Below are positions 48,101-58,125 of a DNA stretch of 64,000 nt, in pieces. Numbering within the stretch: the stretch's first letter is position 1; each line of letters begins with the position of its first letter. The position numbers and the translations under genes were made by a program. The notes beneath the pieces are model-generated. The model was given only the letters and a program-made list of their open reading frames with translations. It was not told the origin of the DNA and searched no databases. This DNA is from Hibiscus mutabilis (taxonomy: Eukaryota; Streptophyta; Magnoliopsida; Malvales; Malvaceae), in the NCBI GenBank assembly GCA_019671005.1, contig CM033711.1, positions 58,701,049 to 58,765,048 of the forward strand, given 5' to 3'.

Positions 48101-48640
48101 CTTAGATATTTAAAGGGTAGTCCAGGGCAAGGTCTTTTCTTTCCTGCTACTAATAACCTCAAATTAAGTGCACTTTTTGATTCTGATTGGGCTTATTGTC
48201 TTGATTCCAGGAAATCCATCACTGGTTTTTGCATTTTCTTAGGGTAGGCTTTAATTTCTTGGAAGTCAAAGAAATAACAAACTGTTTCTAGATCTTCAAC
48301 CGAAGCAGAATATAGGGCTTTAGCTGCCATTACTTGTGAACTTCAATGGTTTAATTATTTGTTTTTTGATTTACAGGTTGACATTGCACCTGCCAACTTA
48401 TTTTGTGACAACCAATCTACCATAAAGATTGCTGAGAATCCAGTGCAGCACAAGCGTACCAAACATATCGAGATTGACTGTCATCTAATAAGGGAGAAGA
48501 TTCAAAGGGGAATCATCAAGCTCTTTCCAGTTTCATCTCAGAATCAACTTACAAATTGCTTCACTAAAGCCCTTTTACCTTCCGTTTTTTCTAGCTCTAT
48601 ACGCAAGCTGGGCATACAAAATTTGTATGCTCCACCTTGA
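45196..48640 (+). pseudogene. Copia 1 pol relic (PR-INT-RT-RNaseH)
   Basis: Protease WIIDSGATNHI near 45430; integrase with a D-I-W-G-P-F block near 45996 and a later T-P-Q-Q-N-stretch after a stop near 46260; RT from WKWVFK near 47240 with an intact YVDD near 47686; RNase H to about 48600 with SDWAYCLDSRKSITGF. Stops lie at about 45645, 45820, 46260, 47140, 47560 and 48245. A long T tract at 47334-47347 shifts the frame inside RT. Not functional. Confidence 0.92.
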
Positions 48641-48646
48641 GGGGGC

Positions 48647-48878
48647 TATTAGAGATACAAATTGATTTAACCGTTTGGTTAGCAATGGTTATTTCTTTTA
48701 ATTCTTTTATTTATTTTCTTTCTTTTATTGTATAAATAAGGAGAGAAGTCAAACTATCTCCCCACTGACTTTACTCATACCAAAAACTCTAAATAAGAAA
48801 TTCCCAAATTCATTTTGATGAAAGATTCGATTCCTCCGTTCTCAATCTGGTGAAAACTCTCGATTTCATATTCTAATA
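48647..48878 (+). repeat. Copia 1 right LTR (232 bp)
   Basis: TATTAGAGATACAAATTG to ATATTCTAATA. TATA box TATAAATA near 48731. Carries AAGGAGAGAAGTCAAACTAT as in the left LTR. Confidence 0.92.
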
Positions 48879-48883
48879 GGAGG

Positions 48884-49638
48884 TAGTGGTGAAGCTGGTG
48901 TCGTTGGTGTTGGACTGTTGTTGCCTCTGCTGCCGTCATTGTTTTCCCATGTCTAACAGTGAACAACACCACAAGTAATTTGATGAGCAACAAAAGTATG
49001 ATGGCATAACAAGTCCATTTCTAGGTGTTTTCTGGTAATTCCTAGCAGTTTCCACTTCGCACAAATGAATTAGCCCTATTCACGTGGCTCTCTATATCAT
49101 CCAATTGCTCACTTTGAGCCTGAACTAGCACTGCCATGTTCAAGAACACTTGGTGCAATTCCTTTAGATTCTTCTCCAAATCTTTAACGGCATCGTGCCT
49201 CTCTTGAATCTCATTGATCGTGTCCAAAATCCTACCCCTTCCTTGTTCTTGAATGGCTTTCTACAAGAAACTCTCACTCTCTCTTGCAAATTCCCAACAT
49301 TAGTCATTTTTGTCCCAAATGTTTTCGAATCGTAACTTTTTAAAGGAAAAATTAAACTGACCTGTTGAAATCAAAAGATCAAGAGTTTTCTCATCTGGGT
49401 TTTCTTCGGTAACCGTGAAATACCTTCTTTAAGCAGTTTCTCTATACTCTGACAAGATCTTTTCTCTCAACCCACTAAAACTTTCCATAGAATCCTTCAA
49501 TTTCTTTCTTAGCCCGTTCACAATCGAGGTCTTCGTCCGGTCTGAAGAAGAACTCGGTCCAAAGTCGGGCAAGCTCCGGTTGGCTGCGTTGGAGCGGTCA
49601 AGCGCTTCCAACCTGACCTTAATGAGCTTGGCCTTTTT
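48884..49638 (-). pseudogene. Syntaxin relic, exon 1 second part, intron and most of exon 2
   Basis: 49638-49362 continues the Habc domain up to I-S-T; the intron starts GTCAGT at 49361 and ends AG at about 49281. Exon 2 holds the SNARE helix and membrane anchor with three stops. The tail changes frame once near 48957 and then reads N-N-S-P-T-P-T-T-P-A-S-P to the copia 1 junction. Confidence 0.85.
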
Positions 49639-49866
49639 TGTTAGAATATATTATTTGTTGAAAACAATTATTATATTAGCTATTAATTAGTTGTTAATCA
49701 AACGTTATAGATAGTTAGTTAGGATTAATTTTTATTTTCCTTTTCTTTTTCTTTATTATTATATATTAGCACGTTTTGTATTATTGAAAGTTAAGCGAGG
49801 AATAATAAACGTCTTTTACATCAGAAATCCCTAATCTCAAAAAATCCCCAAAATCAAAAGTTAACA
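49639..49866 (+). repeat. Copia 2 left LTR (228 bp)
   Basis: Starts TGTTAGAATATATTATTTG and ends AAAAGTTAACA. By eye it differs from the right LTR at roughly 20 positions, mostly transitions, plus an 11-12 bp insertion near 49682. This indicates an old insertion. Confidence 0.93.
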
Positions 49867-50793
49867 TGGTATTAGAAGACTTCTCAGATTCTCGTTCTTC
49901 CGCTGAAACTGCTCGTGATTTCTTCAAGAATGATGATCTGTCCGTCGCTTATTACATACATCCCAACGAAAATCCAGCGCTCGTGTTAACCTCGCCATTG
50001 TTAGATGGTAAGAACTACCATGGATGGGCTCGGTCTATGCAAATGGCCCTCATCTCCAAGAACAAGTTTTCTTTCGTTGATGGCTCCACCAAAGAACCGA
50101 AGTAAGGTGATTTTCTGTTTCAAGCTTGGGTTAAATGTAATAATCTCGTCCTTTCATGGCTTCAGATGGCTTTAAATCCAGAGATTGCCCAGAGTGTACT
50201 CTGGATCGATAATGCTTCGGTGTTATGAGTCGATTTATTTGACCAATTTAATCAGGGCGATTTGCTCAGAATCTCCGATTTGCTTCAGAATTTTTTTTGG
50301 TTTGAATCAAGGTAATCTTTCGGTCTCAGCCTTTTATACTCAATTGAAACTTTGTGGGATGAAATTTGCAATTTGAGGCCGTTGATTTCATGCGAATGTT
50401 CTGCTTTGACTTACCGCAAGCAAGATTTCATTTTAAGACTTCTTCGAGGCTTAATGATAAATTTTCTGTGCAAAAGTCCCAAGTATTGATGATGAAACCT
50501 CTACCAAGTATAAACGAGGTTTTTTCGATTATTGTCCAGCATGAGAGATCTCTTGCCTCTATTGTTGTTGTTCATGAATCTTATATTTTGCTTGCTGGTC
50601 GTTTTAATTCTCAGTCTTATTCGAATAGACAAGATACTAGGAACATTAATCCTAGAAAATTTGCCTCTGGAACAAAACGGCCTCTTTGTGTTCATTGTGG
50701 ATTATATGGTCATACCATAGAAAAATGCTATCGGAAGCATGGGTTTCCCCTAGATATAAGAGTAGGTATCAAGCAAGTAAATCGAACCAGTTA
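49866..50793 (+). pseudogene. Copia 2 gag relic
   Basis: As in copia 1, the ATG is formed by the last LTR base and the primer site. YYIHPNENPALVLTSPLLDG leads the gag domain; stop TAA near 50103. The zinc knuckle CGLYGHTIEKCYRKHG follows near 50695 in another frame. Confidence 0.88.
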
Positions 50794-53700
50794 GGGTCTT
50801 GTAATAGTGAAGGTGTGCATACTGAGTCTTTTGTTAAAGAAGATCATGGACCTATAACTTTTATAAAGGAACAGTATGGATAGCTTGATGAATTTGCTTC
50901 ATGAGAAAGGTCTTTCTACTTCTGCCTGTTCTGGTTACAATATTATTAAGGATTCCAAAGTCAATATGCTCTCTTTTGCTTTTGACATTGCTCCAAATGA
51001 TGCTATAAGTACTATCCTAACTTGTTCTTTTTCAAATACTTCTGTTATTTCTACTCCATGGATTATAGATTCTGAAGCTACTGACCATATTTGTAATTCC
51101 TTATGTTTTTTCAAAGAATATTCTTTTGTTGTTGGTAAGGATATTAAATTGCCTAATAATGACCTTGTCCAAGTTAGTCATATAGGCACTGTTAAAATTC
51201 TTGATTCTTTAGTCTTAGAAAATGTCTTTCATATACCTAATTTTAATTTTAATTTAATAACTGTTAGTCAATTGACTTAAGATGATAAAATTTCTTTAAT
51301 TTTCTCATCTGGTTTCTGTTGTTTACAGGATGTAGCTTGATGGAAGATGATTGGTACAGCTAGTGAGGTTAACGGCTTGTACAAGCTGGACATCACTCCA
51401 AACATATCTCAGTTTGATTCTCTTATCTGCAATATTGTTTCTGATTCTTTAAACATTTGGCATGCTAGGTTAGGTTAGGTCATCCTTCTCAAGGAAGGAT
51501 GAAGTTTTTTTCTCAATTGAGTAATAAAATTCCTAGTGGCTCTTGTTCTGATTGTGAAATTTGTCATTTGGCAAAACAGAAGAGATTATCTTTTCCTGTT
51601 AGTACCTCAATTTCTGATTTTATCTTTGATTTAGTTCATATAGATGTTTGGGGTCCATTCCCTGTTAAAAGCCTTTATGGTCATACATATTTTTTGACTA
51701 TTGTTGAATTCCGTGAAATGGTTCATACTTAATTTTTTTAAAAAATTAAATGCATTCGATCTAACAATGCAAAAGAATTTGACATGGTAGAATTTTATAA
51801 ATATAAGGGGATGGTTCATCAAAACACTTGCGTACATACTCCTCAACAAAACAGTATTGTTGAAAAGAAACATCAGCACCTTCTTCTTGTTGCTAGGACT
51901 TTAAAAATTCAAGCTGGTCTGCCTTTAAGTTTTTGGTTAGACTGTGTTTTACATTCTGCTTATCTTATTAACATTACTCATACTTTTGTTCTTGATAACA
52001 GAACTCCTTTTGAAGTATTATTTCAAACAAAACCTTATATTGACAACATTAAAGTTTTTGGTTGCTTAGCCTTTGCTTATGTTCTTCCCAAACCTCTAAC
52101 AAAATTGCATCCGCGAACTGTAAAATACATTTTTATCGAATATCCAAGAAACATTAAAGGCTACAAATTATATGACATTGAAAATAAAGATATTTTGTAT
52201 CCATAGATGTTGTTTTCTCTGAAACAAAGTTCCCTTTTCATAATGGTAAGACAACACATTTTAATGATGTTATTTTACCAACATGTGACACTAATATTTT
52301 CTTTGAGGATTTTATTAGTACAGATTCTTCCCTAGACACAGTATTTCCAGGAAATTCTTTAGTCATTCCTGCATTGAATGATGTTACATAGGATGTTTAT
52401 TCAGAAAGACCAGATCCATCAGTTCATCCTGTCCTTCCAGAACAACTGCCAGTTCTAGAATCATCATCAGTTTTAGAACCAGCATTAGTTCCAGAACCAT
52501 CATCAGTTCCAACACGACTGCCAATTTTAGAACTACCATCAGTTCCACTTATTCCATCAACAAGGCCTTTCAAAACTATGAGACTACCTCAAAAGTAAAA
52601 CAATTTCGAAGTTACTTTACCAGGAAATAAGCCTACCTCACAACATTGCCCAGGTTTTATCCTATAGCAACATCTCTTTCCAGCATCAAGGTTTTATTAA
52701 TAATGTTGATTTTTTAAAAGAACCTAGAACTTATAGGCAAGTTGTTAAACATGACTGTTGGAAACAAGTTATGGATGAGAAAATATTAGCTCTAGAAAGA
52801 AATAGAACTTGGGATCTAACTCTTCTACCCCATGGTAAACAAACCATAGGATGTAAATGGGTCTATAGGACTAAACTTAAGTCTGATGGAACTCCAGAAA
52901 GATATAAAGCTAGGCTTGTTGCAAAGGGATATACATAGCAACCACGATTAGATTTCCTTAATACCTTTAATCTTGTTGCTAAAATTACTACTATTCGAAC
53001 CCTTGTTACTGTTGCTGCTGCAAAAAACTGGAAATTGCAACAGTTAGATATTAATAATGCCTTTCTACATGGTTTTTTTAAATGAAGAAGTATATATGGA
53101 TCTCTCACTTGGTTTTATTCCTAATAAACCTGGCTTAGTTTGTAAATTGAAGAAAAGTTTGTATGGTTTAAAACAAGCTAATAGACAATGGAATGAGAGA
53201 CTTACTGTTGCTTTAAAGAATCAAAGTTTTACTCGAGCTTCTTCTAACAATTCTCTTTTTATAAAAGGTAGAGGAAATGATTTCGTTGCTCTTGTTGTTT
53301 ATGTGGATGATATTGTCTTTATTATTCCAAATATGAATGCCATAAACTTGATCAGACAATTTTTAAATGATACTTTTATAATTAAAGACTTAGGTGATTT
53401 AAAGTATTTTTCAAGTTTTGAGGTTGCTAGGTCTAATCTGGGTATAAATTTTTGCCTACGTAAGTACATTCTTGAACTATTGGAAGAAATTGTTTTTTTG
53501 GGTTCTAAACCTGGTTCAACCCTTTTTAATGTTAAAAGTAAAATTTCTAAATTGGATGGCATACCTTTGGATGACATAACTTTCTATCGAAGGTTGATAG
53601 ACAAGCTTCTCGATTTGACTAATACTAGACCTGATATATCTTTTGTTGTTCATCAATTATCTCAATTTTTAGCTGCACCTACATACATTCACTTATCTGC

Positions 53701-54120
53701 TGTTCACAGAATTCTTAGATATTTAAAAGAAAGTTCTGGTCAAGGCTTATTTTTTCTTGCTGATAATGATATCAGAATCAATGCTTTCTCTGATTTAAAC
53801 TAAGCATCATGCTCAGATTCCAGAAAATCGACCACTGAATTCTGCATTTTTCTGTGATCAACTTTAGTTTCCTGGAAATTCAAGAAACGACCTATAACTT
53901 CGAGATCTTCTAGCAAAGCAGAATATCGGACCTTAGCAGCTGCCACTTGTGAAATACAATGGCTCACTTTTCTTCTCTCTGATTTATAACTTCTATTTTA
54001 TTCTGCTAATTTCTATTGTGATAATTTGCATGTCATTAAAATTGTAGAAAATCCGGTTCAACATGAGAGGACCAAACATATTGAAATAGACTGTCATTTG
54101 ATAAGGGAAAAGCTTGTATG
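50794..54120 (+). pseudogene. Copia 2 pol relic (PR-INT-RT-RNaseH)
   Basis: The protease centre reads WIIDSEATDHI near 51060, so the DSG triad is changed to DSE. Integrase D-V-W-G-P-F near 51640, a gap near 51720-51760, then T-P-Q-Q-N-S-I-V-E near 51840; RT G-C-K-W-V near 52850 with YVDD near 53299; RNase H end near 54090 (KHIEIDCHLIREK). Multiple stops and shifts. Between about 52380 and 52560 lies a repetitive Ser/Pro-rich stretch between integrase and RT. Confidence 0.92.
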
Positions 54121-54136
54121 CTCCAACTTGAGGGGC

Positions 54137-54352
54137 TGTTAGAATGTATTATTTGTTGAAAATAGTTGTTATTTTAGCCGTTAATCAAACGTTACAGATA
54201 GTTAGTTAGGATTAGTTTTTATTTTCTTTTTCCTTTTCTTTATTATTATATATTAGCACATTTTGTATTATTGAAAGTTAAGTGAAGAATAATAAACGTC
54301 TTTTACATCAGAAATCCCTAGTCTCAGAAAATCCCAAAATCAGAAGTTAACA
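54137..54352 (+). repeat. Copia 2 right LTR (216 bp)
   Basis: TGTTAGAATGTATTATTTG to CAGAAGTTAACA, following the purine tract at 54129-54135. Confidence 0.93.
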
Positions 54353-54627
54353 TTTTTCAAAGTCATGACCACATCAGAATCCATCTTTGCTCTCATCTCT
54401 TTCACGGCTTTAGCATTGTGCAATGTCTTGCTTCGCTCATGAGACGACGAAAGGTCGTCGCTCAGCCTCTCAAGTTCTTTGAGCTCATCCTTGATGGACT
54501 CCACATCTTCGAAGAACTTGTTGAGGTTAACACCGTCGGAGGATTGCGTCATCTCGATTATGTGGTGATCAGGGGAAGCTTCTTCGCTTCGAAATCGAGA
54601 GAAAGAGCTTGAGAATAGATTGTTCAT
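54353..54627 (-). pseudogene. Syntaxin relic, exon 1 first part
   Basis: Ninety codons from the ATG to T-L-K at the copia 2 insertion site. This part is open, with no stop. The frame is also open upstream of the ATG, but the homology starts at M-N-N-L-F, the usual syntaxin start. Confidence 0.88.
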
Positions 54628-55178
54628 CTCTGGTGCTGCAAAAACAGGATCAGAAGGGAATGAATATGTCTGGTGTATCAACTCATAAACATGAATATAT
54701 GAGATTCTGAGAAAAGGGTACTGAATATCGAATTGAGAAACAAGAAAACAATGGCGAAAAGAGAGGTTTTGAAGGTGGAAGGAGGTTGGTGGGGAAGGTG
54801 GGATTTTGGTCAAGTTTCAACAAAGGAGTCAAAATGGGAGGGAGAACATGAAATAGACTTGCAGATTTGTGCCATTGTTTACTGTTTTAAATAGGAAAGA
54901 ATTAAAAAGAGGAAACATCTTGGAAAGTGGAAGAAGAGAGGAACCGAGTAACATTGTTTTCTGATTGCGTAACTTTCCTATTTTCATAGGAAGAATGGTG
55001 AGGAAAACGTGTGCGTGAAAATTTTGGATAATTGATTTGATTTGGTAGTAACTTGTTTCTTCCGATTTGTACATTTTGATTCTATGGTTTTTTAGTAAAG
55101 ATTTTGTTGTTACTGTTGTTGGGGAACTCAAGAATTTGAATTCTAATTTAACAACGAGGAAAACACTAAGACTTTTTT
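54628..55178 (-). promoter_or_regulatory. Upstream region of the syntaxin relic
   Basis: About 550 bp between the syntaxin ATG and the left end of the Pack-MULE candidate. The first part is a leader with open frame but no homology. No secure TATA box was picked out. Confidence 0.4.
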
Positions 55179-55544
55179 GGGTAAACTACACTAGTAGTTT
55201 CTGAACTTTTAAAATACTTTTTATATAGTCACTGAACTTTTAAAACATCTAATACAGTCATTGAACATTTAATTCGTTTTTAGTATAGCCACTGACGTTA
55301 GTTGCCACTAAAAAAAGCTTTAAATTTTTTTTTCAGTAAAATATTATTTTCTATCTTTTTCTCTCACCTCACTTCTTATTTTCTCCTTCAAGCAACCAAT
55401 CCAACAGCTTTCAGCTACCATTCCCGTCACTGTTACCTACCACCACCGCCACTTCCATTTCTTGTCAATTGAATTCTTCCTTGAACCCAGTAATGAATTC
55501 CCTCGGCCACCATCTTAAACCTCGTACTCTTCAAATTTCCAAAA

Positions 55545-56134
55545 ATCAGGATCACTTATGTCAAAGGTTGAGCATAAATACTCTGTAAAACTTCTAGCCA
55601 TTACCGCGTTTGATAATACATACTCCATTACTATGTTTGCTCCAGCAAAAAGAGCCCACAAATTCTCTTATGAAAAAGGGATTGGAGAACATGGTATATA
55701 TATATTGTTGTATTATAATCATTTCAATCAAGCAATGGAAAAAAGAAAGCTTACAAAATGTAATGATAAATTCCAAAAGTCACTCTCAGATAACTAAAGA
55801 TGTCACCAACAACAAGAATCTGAACTGAAAATTTAGTGTAACACAAAGAAGATAGAAATGTTAATATTCCAACAATGATATATGATATGAAGATTGATGG
55901 ACTACAATTATTGCGCGCTACAGGACCAGTGGTGACGAAAACACCAACACCAAGCATTCCACCAAGAGCTACCAAGTCATACCATTTAAGTTTCTCTTCA
56001 TATCAGCACCAGATCTTAGTCTTATTCGATTAAACGTTTGAAGGGTTTGAGAAAGAGACTGGAGATAAAGAAGAAAATTTTATTGTTGGGTTGAATGGCC
56101 CCAATGTCTGTGAAAGAACTCTCATTCTTTTATG
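55545..56134 (-). pseudogene. Cationic amino-acid transporter (CAT) N-terminal fragment
   Basis: On the minus strand, in different frames: R-I-R-L-R-S-G-A-D-M-K-R-N-L near 56020, GGMLGVGVFVTTGPVA (first membrane segments) near 55960, SSLCYTKFSVQI, SYLRVTFG near 55780, an intron-like gap, then GANIVMEYVLSNAVMARS near 55645 and S-F-T-E-Y-L-C, ending near D-P-D at 55545. These are hallmark blocks of plant CAT permeases (APC superfamily), plasma- or vacuolar-membrane carriers of amino acids. At least two one-base frameshifts (near 55996 and 55672) break it, and only about the first quarter of the protein is present. The upstream coding end is hit by the LINE at 56135. Confidence 0.85.
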
Positions 56135-57471
56135 AATCCCTATGTTACAAGGTTCTTTCGGCTAAGTATTTTCCTAGTGGATCAATTCTTGAAGCTAAGC
56201 CACATGACAAACCCTCTTTCGTGTGGAGTAGCTTTTTCAAAGCAAAGGAGATTTTGAAAGGGGAGTTTCATACGAGAGTTGGCATTAACAGTGAGGCGCC
56301 TATGTTTCAAGGAAAATGGGGGTGTGACTCGACAGTGACTCTTGACGGCTCCTATGTTGATGGTATAGTTCATCCGATTAAGTGTGGTGAGTTCATGATC
56401 CAGGACGAGGAGCGTTGGGATGCTAGGAAAGTTAGAGGGGTGTTTAGCCCAATTGATGCTGAGAGAATCCTTGGTTGTCTGATTGCTTCTATTTATCGAG
56501 ATTGTGTGGTTTGGGACCATCATTCCTCGGGGACTTATACTACAAAGACAGCTTATGCTTGGGTTCAGAAAAGTAGGAATGTTGAGAGAGACCTTTCACC
56601 GTTGTGGAAAGCTATTTTTAAGCTTCACATGCTGCCTAAGATTAAGATTTTTGCATGGAGATTATGCAACAATGCCATTCTGGTTGGGAAGAAGCTAGCG
56701 AGTGCCCACATTGGCCCCGGCTTATGCCCTTTATGCTCGAGGGAACTTGAGACTGTGCTTCACGCTTTTAGAGATTGCTCTGAGGTTCGAGGGGCTTTTG
56801 AGATTAGTGGCATTTCGAGTATGTTACCGATGGATGGGGCTGGAGGTTGTAAGGAGTGGCTTGAGCTTTGTGTGCAAAGTTTGGATAGAGATCGGTTCAT
56901 CTTTTTGTTGGTGCTTCTTTGGAACCTTTGGAATAGGAGGAACAATCTTGTTCATAAGTCCATTTTGTTGCCCAATAGAGTCATTGTGGATTATGTCCAA
57001 TTGCTTGTTAATGACTTTGCTTCTGCCTATGTTCATGATGGCAGAAATGTTACTTGTAACAGGTCAGCTGTGTGGAAATGTCCCCCGAAAGCAACATATA
57101 AGGTTAATGTTGATGTAGCCTTTGTACCTAGCTCCGGTGTGGCAGCGTATGGAGTGGTGGCAAGGGATGAACATGGGCTCATGGTCGATGGTCAAGCGCA
57201 CACCATTCCCGACACTCTTACGGCTGAGCTTGCGGAAGCATGGGCCTTTGCGGAAGGTATCAAGTTGGCGGCATCAAATGGCTGGTCGAGTGTGATCATT
57301 GAGGGCGACTCCATCGGCATCATCAACCAGCTACTATTCGCAAGCCCGGATCTTTCTTTGGCAACGATCGTCCTCGAGGAGGCTAGTCAGATCCTACGCG
57401 AGCATCCCGGTTTCTCCTTAGCGCATGCTAGCCGAGAGGCTAATCGAGTTGCTCACTCACTTTCCCATTGA
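56135..57471 (+). CDS. LINE ORF2 C-terminal part (zf-RVT plus RNase H)
   Basis: One uninterrupted frame to TGA at 57469, open for about 445 codons inside the insert. Order: a typical pre-finger block (SLCYKVLSAKYFPSG), zinc-binding zf-RVT region (WKAIFKLHMLPKIKIFAWRL... CPLCSRELETVLHAFRDC), then an RNase H fold (NVDVAF, AAYGVVARDEHG, ELAEAWAFAEGIKLA, EGDS, HASREANRVAHSLS). In living elements this follows the endonuclease and RT and supports target-primed reverse transcription. Because the 5' part is missing it cannot act alone. The open frame over this length suggests a young insertion. The apparent first codons before 56135 belong to the target site. Confidence 0.9.
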
Positions 57472-57591
57472 GGTCTTTCTTGTTATGAGCCTTTTATTTT
57501 TCTTTTGAGATGCCGGACTGTGTGGCTACTCTTATTGTTGATGATGCGATTTATGGTTAATTAATGAAAGCTTTATTTTTCCCTCAAAAAA
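56135..57591 (+). mobile_element. 5'-truncated LINE with 18 bp target duplication
   Basis: AACTCTCATTCTTTTATG occurs at 56117-56134 and again at 57592-57609. The insert ends in an A run (57586-57591, merging with the duplication). About 1457 bp remain, with no reverse-transcriptase domain, as usual for 5'-truncated LINEs. G+C is clearly higher than in the neighbours. Confidence 0.93.
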
Positions 57592-57609
57592 AACTCTCAT
57601 TCTTTTATG

Positions 57610-57994
57610 GCTTTCCATGAAAAGCTTAAGTCTTGAGATCATGGTTTAAATTTGCTAGAATCTATTTATCTGAAGTTTGAAGTGGAGAACAAATTGATGA
57701 CCCTTAGCATTATTGAAAGTACCAAGTTGTCTCACGGGGTATTGTGTTCAAACTTCATACCGACAGCCCTACCCATTATTTCTTTACGCAACCAACTTTT
57801 TATAGAATTCATGTTACAGAAGCATGCAAAGTAAAAGATATGCAAAGAGAGACATTGACCCAATCTTTTTGATTCTACATTTGAAACTTTGTTATAAGCA
57901 AACAAAGATTACACCATCAATCTAGCGCATAAGTACGCTTGAGGCACTCATTAGATTTGCATCGATAGATATAATAGTGTAAAACTGTCTTGAT
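57610..57994. other. Inner right part of the Pack-MULE candidate, no clear gene
   Basis: Expected on the minus strand to be the 5' side of the CAT fragment, but no transporter motif was recognised. Short plus-strand open frame without domains. Confidence 0.45.
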
Positions 57995-58125
57995 TGAGAG
58001 GATGACGAAGAGAACTCAGTATCGTGTACAAGGAAGAATTCAAGTAACAGAAAAATAGAATTGGTGGCGGCAGCGACGACAGCAACGGCGATAGGAATGG
58101 CAGCTGAAAACTGTTGGGTTGGCTG

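Larger units (their letters stand above)
44125..48878 (+). mobile_element. Ty1/copia element 1, complete but dead, duplication GGAGG
   Basis: 4754 bp with LTRs at 44125-44319 and 48647-48878, ends TATTAGA/TCTAATA, and perfect 5 bp duplications GGAGG at 44120-44124 and 48879-48883. A primer site TGATATCAGAAG directly after the left LTR resembles the initiator-tRNA-Met type (TGGTATCAGAGC). A purine tract TTGAGGGGG lies before the right LTR. The ends differ from the usual TG...CA by one transition at each end. It sits in the last codons of the syntaxin gene. Confidence 0.95.
49639..54352 (+). mobile_element. Ty1/copia element 2, complete but dead, duplication TTTTT
   Basis: 4714 bp with LTRs at 49639-49866 and 54137-54352, ends TGTTAGAA/AGTTAACA, flanked by TTTTT at 49634-49638 and 54353-54357. 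The duplication is low in complexity but is confirmed because removing the element with one TTTTT rejoins the syntaxin frame (T-L-K-K-A-K). Primer site TGGTATTAGA after the left LTR; purine tract TTGAGGGG before the right one. Its gag and pol resemble copia 1 closely, yet the LTRs differ. Confidence 0.95.
44101..54627 (-). pseudogene. SYP121/SYP122-type syntaxin pseudogene interrupted by two copia elements
   Basis: Minus strand: ATG at 54627 (MNNLFSSSFSRF), Habc region with NKFFEDVESIKDELKELE, copia insertion (49639-54352), then KAKLIKVRLEALDRSNAANR to ETA, a roughly 81 bp intron (49281-49361), the SNARE core (EIQERHDAVKDLEKNLKELH, FVR), a membrane segment (KWTCYAIILLLLIKLLVVL), and a Pro-rich tail split by the other copia element (44125-48878), ending PPPPATS-stop at 44101. 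Plasma-membrane Qa-SNAREs of this group drive secretion and penetration resistance. Stops: TAA 49429-49431, TAG 49261-49263, 49042-49044, 49021-49023; a 1-base loss lies near 48957. The reading frame rejoins exactly across both insertion sites when one TTTTT or GGAGG is dropped. The intron shows it is not a processed copy. Confidence 0.92.
55179..58125. mobile_element. Pack-MULE candidate carrying a CAT transporter fragment; right end lost
   Basis: The left end GGGTAAACTACACTAGTAG is of Mutator type (compare GGGAAAACTACATGAGCGG at 40655). Sequence at about 55385-55520 is repeated in inverted orientation at about 57995-58122: CAACCAATCCAACAGCTTTC versus CAGCCAACCCAACAGTTTTC when reversed, continuing through 'TTGAATTCTTCCTTG'. 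The region between holds the CAT fragment. The gypsy LTR beginning at 58126 cuts the right repeat, so about 205 bp of its outer part and the target duplication cannot be checked here. The class is inferred from the terminal sequence and the captured gene piece. Confidence 0.7.

Noticed and set aside
55558..55828. Plus-strand open frames of 72-79 codons
   Set aside because: They are antisense to the CAT fragment, whose minus-strand frames carry the homology.
56095..57471. A host gene for a 458-residue RNase H protein
   Set aside because: zf-RVT plus RNase H order, A tail and an 18 bp target duplication show a LINE fragment; the first 13-14 codons are target-site sequence.
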